64,000 nt of DNA from Methylobacterium tardum (GCF_023546765.1 NZ_CP097484.1:3132001-3196000); one strand, 5' to 3'. Positions 1 through 9,856 are shown, counted from the first letter of the stretch. Program-made: numbers and translations. The notes: generated from the letters alone by a model not told the origin.

Positions 1-107
1 ACCTTGGTGGGCTTGGTCCCTGGTGCCAGGATCGTGCCTTTTCCCTCCATCACCCGAGGCAGTCCACTGCGCGCGGCGATCTGGAGGAAGCGAGGCTGAG
101 TTGTCAT
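1..107 (-). CDS. Partial hypothetical protein (N-terminal end only)
   Basis: An open frame starts at the ATG complementary to 105-107 and runs leftwards out of the window without a stop, giving about 35 residues that begin MTTQPRFLQIAARSG. No domain can be recognised in so short a piece. The 108-393 stretch between it and the receptor gene contains no convincing gene. It could also be chance coding, because only 35 codons are visible. Confidence 0.3.
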   Translation of the reverse strand, partial: MTTQPRFLQIAARSGLPRVMEGKGTILAPGTKPTK

Positions 108-393
108 AACCGGATAGATGCGATCCGAGGAACACGCCGAGCTAAGCCTGAGAACGTATCTGCAATGTGGCAAGCGGCCTTGCCAAATCCTCCTAGAATT
201 TATGCTACATGATCCCGTAAGTTGCTGGATTGAGGGAGGTTTTGTGGCATGGCCGCCACAGCGTGGGTCAATCGGGTGCTAAAGCTGCTGAGAAGATGGA
301 ATAAAATGCAGCGGCATATTGAGGGCGAGCCACGATCACGCATGAGTGCAGCGAACGAAGCCGACGAGAAGCGGCGCGTGTTTGTGCGCTTAG

Positions 394-2955
394 GTGGGGG
401 AAGACATGGGGGCCCTTCGCGGGAGCCTGATCGCGTCCGTGGCGCTGTTGCCCGGCATCGCACAGGCGCAGCAATCGGTGACCCTCGGCGAGATCAGCGT
501 CGTCTCGACCTCGCCAGTCGGGGCCGGTGGCGGTAACTCAAGCCCCGCTCAGAACCTCGACAACGCCGCCCAGGCCGCGCCGACTTTGCCGGTTCAGGCC
601 GGTGCGATCCGGCTGCGCGGCTCCGAGCAGCTGCTCAACAAGATCCCCACCACCGTCGAGACCGTCACGGCCCAGCAATTTGACGTCGACCGCGGCACCG
701 ACAGCGTCGCCTTCACGCTCGCCCGCCGGACGCCTGGCGTGAACGTCAGCGACTCGCAAGGCAACGCCAACCGGGTCGATATCACCTACCGCGGTTTCAC
801 CGCCTCGTCGGCGCAGGGCGTCCCGCAGGGGCTGGCCGTCTACCAGAACGGCACCCGCATCAACGAGGCCTTCGGCGACATCGTCAACTTCGACCTGATC
901 CCACCACAGGCGATCCAGCGTATCGACATAGTCACCGGCAACCCGGTCTTCGGCCTCAACGCCATCGGTGGCGCGGTCAACATCCAGATGAAGAACGGCT
1001 TCACCTGGCAGGGTACCGAGATCAGCGCCTGGGGCGGCTCCGATGCCCGCACAGCAGGCTACGTCGAGTATGGCAAGGTCGCCGACAACTGGAGCTTTTA
1101 CTTCACGGGCGACGGGCTGAACGACCGCGGCTGGCGCTACCAGAACCCGAGCACGATCGGCCGGCTCTACGCGGATCTCGGCTACCGCTCGCAGGACTCT
1201 GAGTTTCACCTGATAGGGCTTGCGGCCCGCAGCTTCTTCGGGGCTGCCTCCGCCGCGCCTGTCGACTTCACGCACATCGACCCGCGGGCGATCTTCACCA
1301 ACCCGCAGACGACCACCACGGAAGTCGGCATGCTCCAGCTGACCGGCCGGGTCGACATCTCACCGACCTGGGATCTCGCTGGCAACGCCTATTTCCGCCG
1401 CTTCAGCCAGAGCTACCTCGACGGCAACCAGGGCAACTTCGAGAACTGCAGCTCGCGCTCCAGCTTCCGCGGCTTCCTGTGCTTCCAAGATGACGCCTTC
1501 ACACAGGCCGCGGGCCAGAGCCGCAATGCCTTCGCCAATCAGTTCCTGATCCTGGGCCAACAGAACCAGCGTATCCCGTTCCGGGCCAACATCCCGTACG
1601 GCACACTCGACACGACGAAGACTGAGGCGACCGGCTACGGCGGCTCACTGCAGGCAGCCAACCACGACCAGATCTTCGGGCTCAACAACGCCTTCGTGGT
1701 CGGCGGCAGTGTCGACGCGGCGGACTTTTCGTTCAAGTCGTTCAGCACACTGGGCGTGATCAATCCGGACCTGTCGGTCACCACCGACCCAGCCAACCCC
1801 TATTACGGCAACGTCCCTGGCGTCGGCACGCCCTACCTCCGGACGGCCGGCGCACTCGGCATCGCACCCAGCTCGGTTCAGGGCTCGAACCTGTATCTCG
1901 GCCTCTACGCCACCGACACGCTGGACGTGACCGACCGCCTGTCGCTCACCGCCGGCTTCCGCCTCAACTACGCCCGCATCCAGACGCGTGACCAGACCGG
2001 CTTCGCGCCGGACGTGACGGGCACGCACGAGTTCACCAAGGTCAATCCTCTGGCGGGCCTGACATATCAGTTCGACCCAGCCTTCAACCTGTACGGCAGC
2101 TACTCGGAGTCGAACCGCGCACCGACGCCGCTTGAGCTGTCCTGCGCCAGCCCCACGCAGCCGTGCTTGCTGCCGAATACGCTCGTGGCCGATCCGCCGC
2201 TCAGGCAGGTCACCGGCCAGACCTATGAGGCGGGCTTCAGGGGCGTGATCCCAAGCTTCCTGCAGGGAGGGGCTCTGACCTGGAAGGCCGGCGTGTTCCG
2301 CACTGACCTGACCAACGACATCTACCAAGTTGCGGTCTCCGGCAATGCGGCGCGGGGCTACTTCATCAACGTGCCGGCGACCCGGCGGCAGGGCATCGAG
2401 GTCAGCGCCGAGTACGTCGTCACGCCCGACCTGCTGGTCTACGCCAACTACGCGCTGGTGGACGCCACCTTCCGGTTCAGCCAGACGCTGTCCTCGCCCA
2501 ACAACCCGCTGTCCGACGATGGCGCAATCCAGGTCCGCAAGGGCGACAAGATCCCGCTGATACCGGATCACCAGATCAAGGCAGGCTTCGAGTACAACAT
2601 CACGCCGAACTGGCGCTTCGGCCTCAACGTTTCGGCCTTCTCGTCCTCCTACTTCCGCGGCGACGAGTCGAACCTGAACCGCAAGCTGCCGGCCTACTAC
2701 GTGATGAATCTGACGACCAAGTACCAGGTGACCAAGAACCTGGAGATTTTCGGGCTGATCACCAACCTGACCAACAACCGCTACGCCACCTTTGGCACCT
2801 TCGCGGAGCCGGGCGCAATCGCAGGCAATCTCTCGATCAACGACCCGCGGACCACAACATTGGCACAGCCGCTCTCGATCTATGCCGGCCTGACCTACAG
2901 GTTCGGGGCCGATCCGATCGCGATGCCACCGGAGCCGATCATTCGGAAGTATTGA
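394..2955 (+). CDS. TonB-dependent outer membrane receptor
   Basis: An 853-residue protein with an N-terminal export signal ending near AQAQQ, a plug domain at roughly residues 60-170 (including VYQNGTRINEAFGDIVNFDL and the NPVFGLNAIGGAVNIQ plug signature) and a long beta-barrel containing the typical TNLTNNRYATFG segment near the end. Such receptors import siderophores, cobalamin or other large ligands across the outer membrane using TonB energy. The ligand cannot be read from sequence, and no riboswitch or Fur box was recognised upstream. The frame opens with GTG at 394; the ATG at 406 is an equally good start. The protein runs about 15 residues past the usual terminal YRF motif, which is slightly unusual. 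Confidence 0.9.
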   Translation: MGEDMGALRGSLIASVALLPGIAQAQQSVTLGEISVVSTSPVGAGGGNSSPAQNLDNAAQAAPTLPVQAGAIRLRGSEQLLNKIPTTVETVTAQQFDVDRGTDSVAFTLARRTPGVNVSDSQGNANRVDITYRGFTASSAQGVPQGLAVYQNGTRINEAFGDIVNFDLIPPQAIQRIDIVTGNPVFGLNAIGGAVNIQMKNGFTWQGTEISAWGGSDARTAGYVEYGKVADNWSFYFTGDGLNDRGWRYQNPSTIGRLYADLGYRSQDSEFHLIGLAARSFFGAASAAPVDFTHIDPRAIFTNPQTTTTEVGMLQLTGRVDISPTWDLAGNAYFRRFSQSYLDGNQGNFENCSSRSSFRGFLCFQDDAFTQAAGQSRNAFANQFLILGQQNQRIPFRANIPYGTLDTTKTEATGYGGSLQAANHDQIFGLNNAFVVGGSVDAADFSFKSFSTLGVINPDLSVTTDPANPYYGNVPGVGTPYLRTAGALGIAPSSVQGSNLYLGLYATDTLDVTDRLSLTAGFRLNYARIQTRDQTGFAPDVTGTHEFTKVNPLAGLTYQFDPAFNLYGSYSESNRAPTPLELSCASPTQPCLLPNTLVADPPLRQVTGQTYEAGFRGVIPSFLQGGALTWKAGVFRTDLTNDIYQVAVSGNAARGYFINVPATRRQGIEVSAEYVVTPDLLVYANYALVDATFRFSQTLSSPNNPLSDDGAIQVRKGDKIPLIPDHQIKAGFEYNITPNWRFGLNVSAFSSSYFRGDESNLNRKLPAYYVMNLTTKYQVTKNLEIFGLITNLTNNRYATFGTFAEPGAIAGNLSINDPRTTTLAQPLSIYAGLTYRFGADPIAMPPEPIIRKY

Positions 2956-2969
2956 CCCATAACGACGGG

Positions 2970-2994
2970 AGGAGCCGCATTAGCTTAGGCTCCT
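2970..2994 (+). terminator. Hairpin downstream of the TonB receptor gene
   Basis: AGGAGCC and GGCTCCT form a perfect 7-bp stem with an 11-nt loop starting 15 bases after the receptor stop codon. There is no following T run, so it may be a weak or factor-assisted terminator. Confidence 0.4.
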
Positions 2995-3151
2995 CAAATG
3001 ACTGCGATATGCACCAAACTGAATGGCAGCTCTTTGGTGGCGACTCGATGACCATAAAACAGACCGAGCTGAAATTACTGGACGACTAGGGTCTGTCGTT
3101 GTCCGAACGGACTGGTGGGGCTCGCGTTTTCCTCGCTCCAAGGCAGGAGGG

Positions 3152-3661
3152 ATGATGCTGAGCGACGTGCAATGGTCTGATCTGGAGCCCCTGGACGAAG
3201 CGTGCCGGCCGAAAGCCAAGACGCTACCGCAGGACCTGCAAAGCACGCTCTCGGCCATTCTCTGGCGTCATCAGAACGGGGCCAAATAGCGGGCCATTCC
3301 GGAGGATCTGGGTCCTTGGTGGCGGGCCGCACAGATCTTCGTCCGCTGGTCCCGTGCTGGCGTTTGGGAACGGCTCCTCAGCCTCGTGCAGGAGCGCGAG
3401 GTTCAACTCGGGATGGTGTTCCTCGACGGCACGAACATACGCGCACATCAGAAGGCGGCCGGTGCCGCCAAAAGGGGGGATCTGGGGCCGAGCGAGACGC
3501 TCGTGAGGCTGTTGGGGCGATGGTTCATCACCCGCCTGGCTCATGCCGGCATCTCGCCCAAGGCCATCATGATGCTCGCGGGTCACCGCCATCTCTCGAC
3601 CACGCAGCGCGACATCGACGTCAACGACGAGATGATGCGTGCGGCTGTCGAGGTGCTCTGA
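3152..3661 (+). pseudogene. Chimeric relic: IS5-family transposase N-terminus joined to tyrosine-integrase C-terminus
   Basis: One reading frame first gives an IS5/IS427-type transposase start (MMLSDVQWSDLEPL, then FLDGTNIRAHQKAAGAAKRGD). It carries an in-frame TAG at 3287-3289 where the family has Trp (K-W-R-A-I-P). Directly after the AAKRGD segment, still in frame, the sequence changes to the C-terminal end of a phage-type integrase: FITRLAHAGISPKAIMMLAG, then HRHLSTTQRDIDVND. In active tyrosine recombinases the TTQR segment is followed by the catalytic Tyr (TTQRYIDVND); here that position is Asp. The element therefore has a nonsense codon, a fusion to an unrelated protein and loss of a catalytic residue. 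It is a dead remnant of nested mobile elements. Confidence 0.8.
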
Positions 3662-3898
3662 CCACGACCGCGGTATCAGCCCATCGCCGTTGCGGCCACC
3701 GTCAGCCGCCTGCGGCACGAGACAAGAATCGGCACGTCCAGGGCCGTAGGTGAAAGTCGAGTAGCGGCCCCTGCTCGTCGCGCAGGTCCCCGCTGCTAAG
3801 CTCCCGACACCGCTTTGCCAGACCGTGCCCGGAACCTTGGCTATAAGGGCCGATTATCCCAACACGGCCACGCTTGGTGTTTCAGCCGGAGAAAAACG

Positions 3899-4955
3899 AT
3901 GCGCGTTGTTCAGCTGCTGATCGCATCGTGCATCCTCACGACCGCCGGCGCGAACCTAGCGTCCGCCCAGTTCGTCGATCCCTTCAAGGTTCTTGAAGAG
4001 GCAAAACGTGATCGCCTGGAGCTAGATAAGCGGCTCGCACGGGAAGAGGCGGAACGACGGCAAAAGGAGAAGGCGGAGCAAGCTGAGAAGCTGAACGCGC
4101 AGCGCAAGCTCGATCAACAAAGAGCTGCGGCCGTGAGCGCTTCCTCCAGTCGCGTCAGCAGAACAGGCTTCGGCTTCCCAGAAGCCTGCAGCCGGCCCCG
4201 AACTGCGCAACCCGCTCGCTGTCTCCGACGATGCTGCAGGTGGAACCCTCGAAGCTACCCAGACAAGTGCCCCAGCGGCTCCTGGGACTGTAGCGATTAT
4301 GGCTCCATCACCGGAGCCGTCGGACAGCACCACCCACGCGGCTCCCGTCGCGAGCTCCACCACAGCTCCCCCGATCACGACAGGCGCTCCGGATGTGCCA
4401 CTCTCAGCAACCCTGACTCCCGATCCTGTGAGCGCTCCTCCTGTTGCCTCTGAACCCTCGCTCGGAACGCCGCTAGTTAGCGAGGTCACGAGGCCCGTTG
4501 TTGCGGCTCCTGCACGCATACTGATCACGGTCGACAAGGCCACCCAGCGCATGCGGGTGACGGTTGACGGGAAGCTTCGGTACTCTTGGGCTGTCTCAAC
4601 GGCACGAGCGCCGTACAGGACCCCGGCAGGCACGTTCCACCCTTTGTGGCTGGCAAAGGTGCACTACTCCAAGGAGTGGGATGATGCTCCGATGCCCTAT
4701 TCGATCTTCTTCACGGCAGCCGGGCACGCCATTCATAGCAGCCGCGCCACACGCCAGCTCGGACGACCTGCGTCGCACGGATGCGTCCGACTTGCGCCGT
4801 CCCATGCTGCCGCGCTGTTCACGCTCGTGCGGGCTGAGGGTGCGGGCACGACCAAGGTCGTGGTCACCAACGGTGCGGCGGCAGGAAGAGCAGCACGGGG
4901 CCGCACGGCCGACGCGCGTGCTCGTCATACGCAGCGCGCATCGTCTGACATTTAG
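3899..4955 (+). pseudogene. L,D-transpeptidase (YkuD) family protein, single frameshift
   Basis: The N-terminal part starts at the ATG at 3899 with a signal peptide (ANLASAQ cleavage region) and a charged coiled-coil segment rich in Lys, Glu and Arg. The C-terminal part, in the next frame, has a Pro/Ala/Ser-rich linker and a YkuD catalytic domain ending in HAIHSSR and SHGCVRL. The Cys of SHGCVR is the nucleophile that forms 3-3 peptidoglycan cross-links. The two halves join between about 4137 and 4145, where one base too many (or two too few) breaks the frame. The corrected protein would be about 351 residues, secreted to the periplasm. Because both halves are well preserved, a sequencing indel is at least as likely as real inactivation. 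Confidence 0.8.
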
Positions 4956-5080
4956 CCGATGGGATCTGGCGGTGGCTGGACCCGGTAGGGCTGCTCTGGG
5001 CACGGCCGCGCGGCTGTAGAGCACGTCAACGCGTAACGGATCGCAATTCCGGCGGGACGCGTTACAGCCGCGTCCTGATC

Positions 5081-6145
5081 ATGCCGAAGCTGCTCCTCAC
5101 ATCAGCGGTGGCGCTCAGCGTTGTCGTTCTCGCGACGCCCACCTGCGCTGCGCCTTCTGAGAGCTCGACCGAGACCGTGGAGCAGGCGCTCTGTCGTCTC
5201 ATCGAGGGCTCCGCCAAGGCTCGCAACCTGCCGGTGCCGTTCTTAACCCGGCTGATCTGGCGCGAGAGCAGCTTCCGCTTGGGCGCCGTCAGCCCGGCTG
5301 GCGCGCAAGGGGTGGCGCAGTTCATGCCCGGGACCGCGCAGGAGCGTGGCTTGCTCGATCCGTTCGACCCTGAACAGGCGATCCCGCACGCAGCGCATCT
5401 CCTCGCTGACCTCAAGCGACGGTTCGGCAATCTCGGGCTCACAGCTGCGGCCTACAACGGTGGCGCGCAGCGCGTGACGAATTGGCTGGCGGGCAGCAGC
5501 GACTTGCCGGCTGAGACCCGCGCCTACGTGCACTGGATCACCGGCAGCCCGGCCGAGGAATGGCGTGACGGCAAAAGTGATGAGGCTGGCCCACCGGAGG
5601 CTAATGGCGCGAGTGAACAGAACAAGCTCAACAAGCCCACCGAAGAGTCGCGAAAGGTCGGTCCCCCGGAGATAGCTGCCGCGAAAGCGAACGATGCAGA
5701 GCGCAAGGTCGAAGCTGCGGGGAAACCGAGAGCCGCGCGGCAGGAAACGCCACAAACCTGCATGCAAGTGACCGCGGCTCTGCAGATCCCGTCCCGAGCT
5801 GATCGCTTCGCTGAGCGTCCACCGACGGGCGAGAACCGGTATGCCCGCGATCACGGTACCAGCCCTGTCGAGAAGCCGGTCCCACCGCCCTGGGGACCCT
5901 GGGGCATTCAGCTCGCCGCGAACTTCTCGAAGGCGCTCGCCCTGCGGAGCTTCTCACAAGCGCAGGCAACCTACGCCAAGGTCATTGGGCAGGCGCGCCC
6001 GATGATCATCGGCACGCGAATGCGCAGCCGTGGGACACAAGCGTTCTACCGGATCCGCATACCGGCTCAGAACCGGGAGCAAGCTGATGCGCTATGCGCT
6101 AAAATTCACACCGTCGGTGGTGCCTGCCTCGTTCTGAAGACCTGA
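5081..6145 (+). CDS. Lytic transglycosylase with SLT and SPOR domains
   Basis: A 354-residue exported protein. It has a signal peptide at residues 1-24, then an SLT (Slt70-like) muramidase domain at about 35-150 with the catalytic Glu in LIWRESSF (about residue 62) and the family motifs GVAQFMPGTA and AAYNGG. A low-complexity charged linker follows. Residues from about 275 to the end (WGIQLAANFSKALALRSF ... GGACLVLK) match a SPOR peptidoglycan-binding domain. The protein should cleave glycan strands in the periplasm and be targeted to denuded septal glycan through SPOR. It follows another cell-wall enzyme on the same strand, though the 125-base gap does not prove co-transcription. Confidence 0.88.
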   Translation: MPKLLLTSAVALSVVVLATPTCAAPSESSTETVEQALCRLIEGSAKARNLPVPFLTRLIWRESSFRLGAVSPAGAQGVAQFMPGTAQERGLLDPFDPEQAIPHAAHLLADLKRRFGNLGLTAAAYNGGAQRVTNWLAGSSDLPAETRAYVHWITGSPAEEWRDGKSDEAGPPEANGASEQNKLNKPTEESRKVGPPEIAAAKANDAERKVEAAGKPRAARQETPQTCMQVTAALQIPSRADRFAERPPTGENRYARDHGTSPVEKPVPPPWGPWGIQLAANFSKALALRSFSQAQATYAKVIGQARPMIIGTRMRSRGTQAFYRIRIPAQNREQADALCAKIHTVGGACLVLKT

Positions 6146-6389
6146 GTGCCCGGTTTTTGTTTAGCGTTTAGCGTATTAGAATGATCCGACTCGTTGTGGT
6201 GACTAGCTAATGGCTGAGCCGAGTTATCCTTCAAATAGGGCAGCGCTATTATTTCTCATGTCGGAGCTGCTGGCATCCCGCGCTTAACATTCTATTTGTT
6301 CCTTGCACTGATCGATCCTGCCGTCGTAAGTTTCATCGCGGCCTATGCCGTAATGGTTCATGGTGCCACCTCGAAGAGCGTGTGACCTG

Positions 6390-6862
6390 ATGCCTACTGT
6401 TTTCCTCGATTGTGACGGAGTGCTCGCCGACTTCGATGCCGGCGCCCAGCAAGCTTTCGGCATGACACCGAAGGACTTTGAGCGCCGCTTCGGCTTGCGG
6501 CGTTTCTGGAGCAGGCTGGCTTCACTCGGCGACTTCTTCGGGGAGCTCCCGCTGCTACCCGACGCCATGGAGCTCTACGAGACTGTGCGTCACCTGCAAC
6601 CGATCATCCTTACAGGTCTACCGAGGGGAGATGGGCTGAGCCGCAGAAGCGTCGCTGGGCAGAGAAGCACTTCCCGGGTGTCGAGGTGATCACCACGACC
6701 GCCGCGCTGAAGCGGGAGCATTGCCATCCAGGTGATGCCTTGGTGGACGATCGCGAAAAGTACCGTCACCTGTGGGAACAAGCTGGCGGCATCTTCATCC
6801 ATCATCGCGACGCGGCCTCTTCGATCCGAGAGCTCCGCGCGCACGCCTTTTGTAAAGAATGA
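6390..6862 (+). pseudogene. HAD-family 5'(3')-deoxyribonucleotidase-like protein, single frameshift
   Basis: The first frame (ATG at 6390) reads MPTVFLDCDGVLADFD, the HAD motif I (DxDGV) typical of small nucleotidases, and continues to PIILTGLPRG. The frame then fails in the G run at 6623-6627. The next frame continues exactly as expected: RWAEPQKRRWAEKHFPGVEV, then DALVDDREKYRHLWEQAGG (motif with paired Asp) to the stop at 6862. One missing G restores a 157-residue protein. Substrate is unknown. The homopolymer position suggests a sequencing deletion; real inactivation cannot be excluded. Confidence 0.75.
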
Positions 6863-6978
6863 GCCAGACATCTGCTGCTCGCTTGCTAGACAAAGATCGA
6901 GCGTGCGCCATATGATCGAGGAACGTCATCAGCGCGAATTGCGCCGCTAAGCGTACGATTTTCAGGATTTTTACACAC

Positions 6979-7545
6979 ATGAAGCGCCGCAGCGCGCGAC
7001 CGTTCACGGTCGAAGTCAAGCACACCCGTACATCCCGTGGCTCGCTATCCGATGCCACCGCACGTTCCCGCAAGAGCAATGATCTTTGGCAGGGTTTGCC
7101 ACTGGTCGCGAATGATAAGCTCGCTGAGGTGAAGCCGGTCCAGCCGGTGTCGGTAGCTTCTCCCGAAGCTGCGCAGCTCGAGGCACCCGCTCGTCGTGTT
7201 CTGCCCAGCCTGGTGCCCACGTTTGCCATGCCGGTTGAGCCCGAAGTCCAGGCAGTTCGTGAGGCACCAGCGCCGGAGCGCCTGCCGCGCGTCCGCCGTG
7301 TCAAATCGCTGGCCGAGCCCGTGCAGAAATCAGCAGCGAGGGTTAGCGCCAGGCGAGGACCACTCGCTGAGCCAGCGGTTCAGCCGCGGGTTAAACCTGC
7401 TGCCGTTCCTGCCGCGATCACAGCGCCGGTCATGACGGCTCAGCCTGCTGTGGCCCAAGCGCGTACGGGAAGACGCGGTCAGCAGGGCGAAACTCTGCGT
7501 GCTGGTGAGCGCTGGAAGCGGCGGCTTCCGCGGGTTCTCTGGTGA
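6979..7545 (+). CDS. Proline/alanine-rich basic hypothetical protein
   Basis: A 188-residue protein with a basic N-terminus (MKRRSARPFTVEVKHTR) and a long low-complexity middle rich in Pro, Ala, Val and Glu, ending in another basic stretch (RWKRRLPRVL). The N-terminal MKRRSARPFTVE-type segment resembles short conserved starts of Hyphomicrobiales proteins of unknown function, while the rest is probably disordered. No catalytic motif, signal peptide or membrane segment was seen. The overall charge suggests nucleic acid or membrane association, which is only an inference. Confidence 0.6.
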   Translation: MKRRSARPFTVEVKHTRTSRGSLSDATARSRKSNDLWQGLPLVANDKLAEVKPVQPVSVASPEAAQLEAPARRVLPSLVPTFAMPVEPEVQAVREAPAPERLPRVRRVKSLAEPVQKSAARVSARRGPLAEPAVQPRVKPAAVPAAITAPVMTAQPAVAQARTGRRGQQGETLRAGERWKRRLPRVLW

Positions 7546-7574
7546 CCTAGCCCCGCGTTGGCTGCCGCACGCTG

Positions 7575-8057
7575 ATGATCACGACGGCTGACCTTTGCTT
7601 GCGTCTCGCCACCGCGGTGCTCGTCGGCGGTCTGGTCGGCATCAACCGTGAGGCGCGCGCCAAAGCTGTCGGCGTGCGCACTCTTGGGCTCGTCGGCCTC
7701 GGCGCAGCCTTGGTCACGCTGTCCGGCTCCGGCTTCTCAGGTGAGATGGACGCCAATGCCAGCCGCGCCCTTCAGGGGCTGATCACCGGCATCGGGTTCC
7801 TGGGTGCAGGCGTGATCGTAAAGGGCGCGAGAGAAGAGCAGGTACACGGTCTGACCACGGCAGCGGCTATCTGGGTCACGGCAGCGCTTGGCGTGGTCTG
7901 CGGGCTCGGTGCTTACCTCCCTCTGGTGATCAGCCTCGTGCTGATGGCGTTGCTCCTGAGATTGGGCGGCTACATCGGCGACGCCGTGCATGGCTGGTGG
8001 CGCAGGGCGGATGGCGCAGAAGCCGAACGTCGGAAGAAGTCCCGCGGCCCTCGATAG
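7575..8057 (+). CDS. MgtC/SapB-family inner membrane protein
   Basis: A 160-residue hydrophobic protein with the MgtC/SapB family pattern: LRLATAVLVGGLVGINREAR at the N-terminus, a conserved VRTLGLVGLGAALV segment, then GLITGIGFLGAGVIVK and GLTTAAAIWVTAALGVVCGLG. Four to five membrane helices are expected, followed by a short basic tail. Full-length MgtC proteins carry an extra cytoplasmic ACT-like domain that is absent here, so this is the short SapB-like form. The family is linked to growth at low magnesium and membrane energetics; the molecular activity is not established. Confidence 0.88.
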   Translation: MITTADLCLRLATAVLVGGLVGINREARAKAVGVRTLGLVGLGAALVTLSGSGFSGEMDANASRALQGLITGIGFLGAGVIVKGAREEQVHGLTTAAAIWVTAALGVVCGLGAYLPLVISLVLMALLLRLGGYIGDAVHGWWRRADGAEAERRKKSRGPR

Positions 8058-8172
8058 CTCAGAAGCTCCGAGCATGCCTCAGCCGATTGTTCGTTCAACG
8101 CACGAAGGCGAAAACCACAACGGCGCCTGCTTCCCGGGCTGGCTAAACGATGCCTTCTGATCGCAAATGCGA

Positions 8173-8370
8173 CTACGCCAACTCAGTGTCTGACTCATTC
8201 GGTGCGGCATCGCATGCCGCACAGGCACGGTGCAGGAGGGTGTGCAACCTCTCTGGCATGGTGTCGGGGCTTGGCAGATCGAGCTGCTTCAATCCATGCG
8301 CGATACCCTGCAGCAGAGCATCAATGCCGTCATCGCAGCCGCAGGTGTAGAGGTCCTTGAGTTCACGCAT
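8173..8370 (-). CDS. Small cysteine-containing hypothetical protein
   Basis: A 65-residue frame beginning MRELKDLYTCGCDDGIDALL, with a GGGAG ribosome binding site eight bases before the ATG. It has two cysteine pairs, CGC near residue 10 and CAAC near residue 50, which could bind a metal, and it is otherwise helical and acidic at its end. No family was recognised. It stands alone between mgtC and a convergently placed hydrolase gene. Confidence 0.5.
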   Translation of the reverse strand: MRELKDLYTCGCDDGIDALLQGIAHGLKQLDLPSPDTMPERLHTLLHRACAACDAAPNESDTELA

Positions 8371-8588
8371 GACAAATGCTCCCGGTCAGCAGCTCCTTTC
8401 ACGGGTGCATCTGGCCGAACTGTCTTGTGGCGGTAGACAGCTTAGATGGTGCCACCGGCTGTAGATTGAAATGGATAGCAGCCATGCGGTCGGACGTGTC
8501 CGCGCGCACATCGGATTACGGGTGTTGAGCAGTCTATCTGGACGCGAACAGCGCCGTAAGCCCCTAGACTTGGGTACCGTCCCGAATC

Positions 8589-9260
8589 TTAAGCGCCCTG
8601 AAGGTGCTGTCCGAGGAAGCGTGCCACGCGCGCGGCGGCATCGAGCTGTGCTGGTCCCGTAAGCCCATGCCCTTGACCTTCGTAGATCCGGATCTCGTGC
8701 GCCACGCTCTGCTCCTGAAGCAGCCGCTCCAGCGCTCGTGCGTGGGAGACCGGCACGATCGCATCTGCACTGCCATGCAGGATTAGCGTTGGCGGCAGGC
8801 GTGGCCGCTCACGCGCGAGTTCGTCCGGTAGCGGACCGAAATAGTCGATGATCGCCCGCACGCGAGGCTCAGCTGCCGCTACGGTGAAAGCCAGAGCTGC
8901 TCCTAGCGAGATCCCAACGATGCCGAGCCTCTGCGCATCGGTGCCAGGCTGATCCGCCAGCCAGGCGACTGCATCGCGCACCGTCTCCGCCCAGAGCGGA
9001 AAATCCTGCCGCAGCCGCGAGTAGGCGACGCGCCGGTCTCCGGTCCGGTCGAGGTAGTGCACGAAGGCGACGTGGTAGCCAGACGCCGCCAGAGTGCGCG
9101 CGGCCAGACGGTAGCCTTCGGCATAGATCAGACCATCCGCGCCATGCAGAAGCAGAAGGGCTGGCTTCGCCGTTCCTGCTCGTGCGCCCTCCCCAGAGCC
9201 ACTGAGAGCTGTAAACCACTCCACCGCGATCTGCCGCCCATCGCTCGTAAAATGCTGCAT
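8589..9260 (-). CDS. Alpha/beta hydrolase, dienelactone hydrolase-like
   Basis: The conserved part starts at MQHFTSDGRQIAVEW and shows a complete alpha/beta hydrolase fold: LLLLHGADGL (oxyanion region), the nucleophile elbow GIVGISLGAALAF with Ser, an Asp in LILHGSADAIVPVSHA and a His in EGQGHGLTGPAQ. At 223 residues this matches dienelactone hydrolase length; that family usually has Cys as nucleophile, while here it is Ser. The open frame extends upstream to 9503, but the extra 81 residues are low-complexity and unlike the family, so the start at 9260 is preferred. A cytoplasmic esterase or lactonase is likely, substrate unknown. Confidence 0.75.
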   Translation of the reverse strand: MQHFTSDGRQIAVEWFTALSGSGEGARAGTAKPALLLLHGADGLIYAEGYRLAARTLAASGYHVAFVHYLDRTGDRRVAYSRLRQDFPLWAETVRDAVAWLADQPGTDAQRLGIVGISLGAALAFTVAAAEPRVRAIIDYFGPLPDELARERPRLPPTLILHGSADAIVPVSHARALERLLQEQSVAHEIRIYEGQGHGLTGPAQLDAAARVARFLGQHLQGA

Positions 9261-9541
9261 GCCTGGATCGGTGTTCTCGCTTGGCGCTGGACGACACGGT
9301 GGTAGGGCTCGGGCCGATGCGACCACTCTCGGCTTAAGCATGTGAACGGGAGGCCAGTTCGCACTCGGGAATGCGGCAGGTCGTGCATCCGCCTTTGGCG
9401 GCAGCACCGCGCGGGTGGATGGCCGAGACGACATCGGAACTCGTACTCTGATGCAGCCAAGCCGAATCGCTGGACCTTGAAGCTTAGCCGATACGCTCCC
9501 CATTCCAGCAGCTCATACGGTGCGTAGATCGGTGCATTGGG

Positions 9542-9811
9542 ATGAGAGCGGAGTTCACCAGAACCTACATCGTCCTTCCCTTCGAGCGTGCTGGCACGAT
9601 GGTCGGGGCGCGGCAGGCGCTCGTGTTCGATGATCCCGGCGCGGCACGGTTCTATGCCGAGGCTCTCGGTCAGCGCACGACCGGCGTCGCGATCCTAGAG
9701 CGCACGATCGACGCGGAGACCGGCGAGGAGAACGACCGCCTAGTGGCCTCGGGCGGCGCTGTTCCCCCGTTCACACCAGGCGCTGTGCAGTGGACCATGC
9801 GCCTGCACTGA
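9542..9811 (+). CDS. Conserved-looking hypothetical protein
   Basis: An 89-residue frame starting MRAEFTRTYIVLPFERAG with a balanced amino acid composition and a clear alternation of hydrophobic and polar residues (QALVFDDPGAARFYAEAL, then TTGVAILERTIDAETGEEND). This looks like a small alpha/beta protein. No signal peptide, membrane segment or known motif is visible. It is divergent from the hydrolase gene to its left and convergent with the usg gene. Confidence 0.55.
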   Translation: MRAEFTRTYIVLPFERAGTMVGARQALVFDDPGAARFYAEALGQRTTGVAILERTIDAETGEENDRLVASGGAVPPFTPGAVQWTMRLH

Positions 9812-9856
9812 ACGCGGGGCGCGTTGCTGCCGCAGGCGACAGGCCTCCGGTCTACG

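Noticed and set aside
538..1275. Long minus-strand frame (245 codons) inside the TonB receptor gene
   Set aside because: It is antisense to a well-supported gene and has the Arg/Ala/Val-rich composition of a shadow frame in high-G+C DNA.
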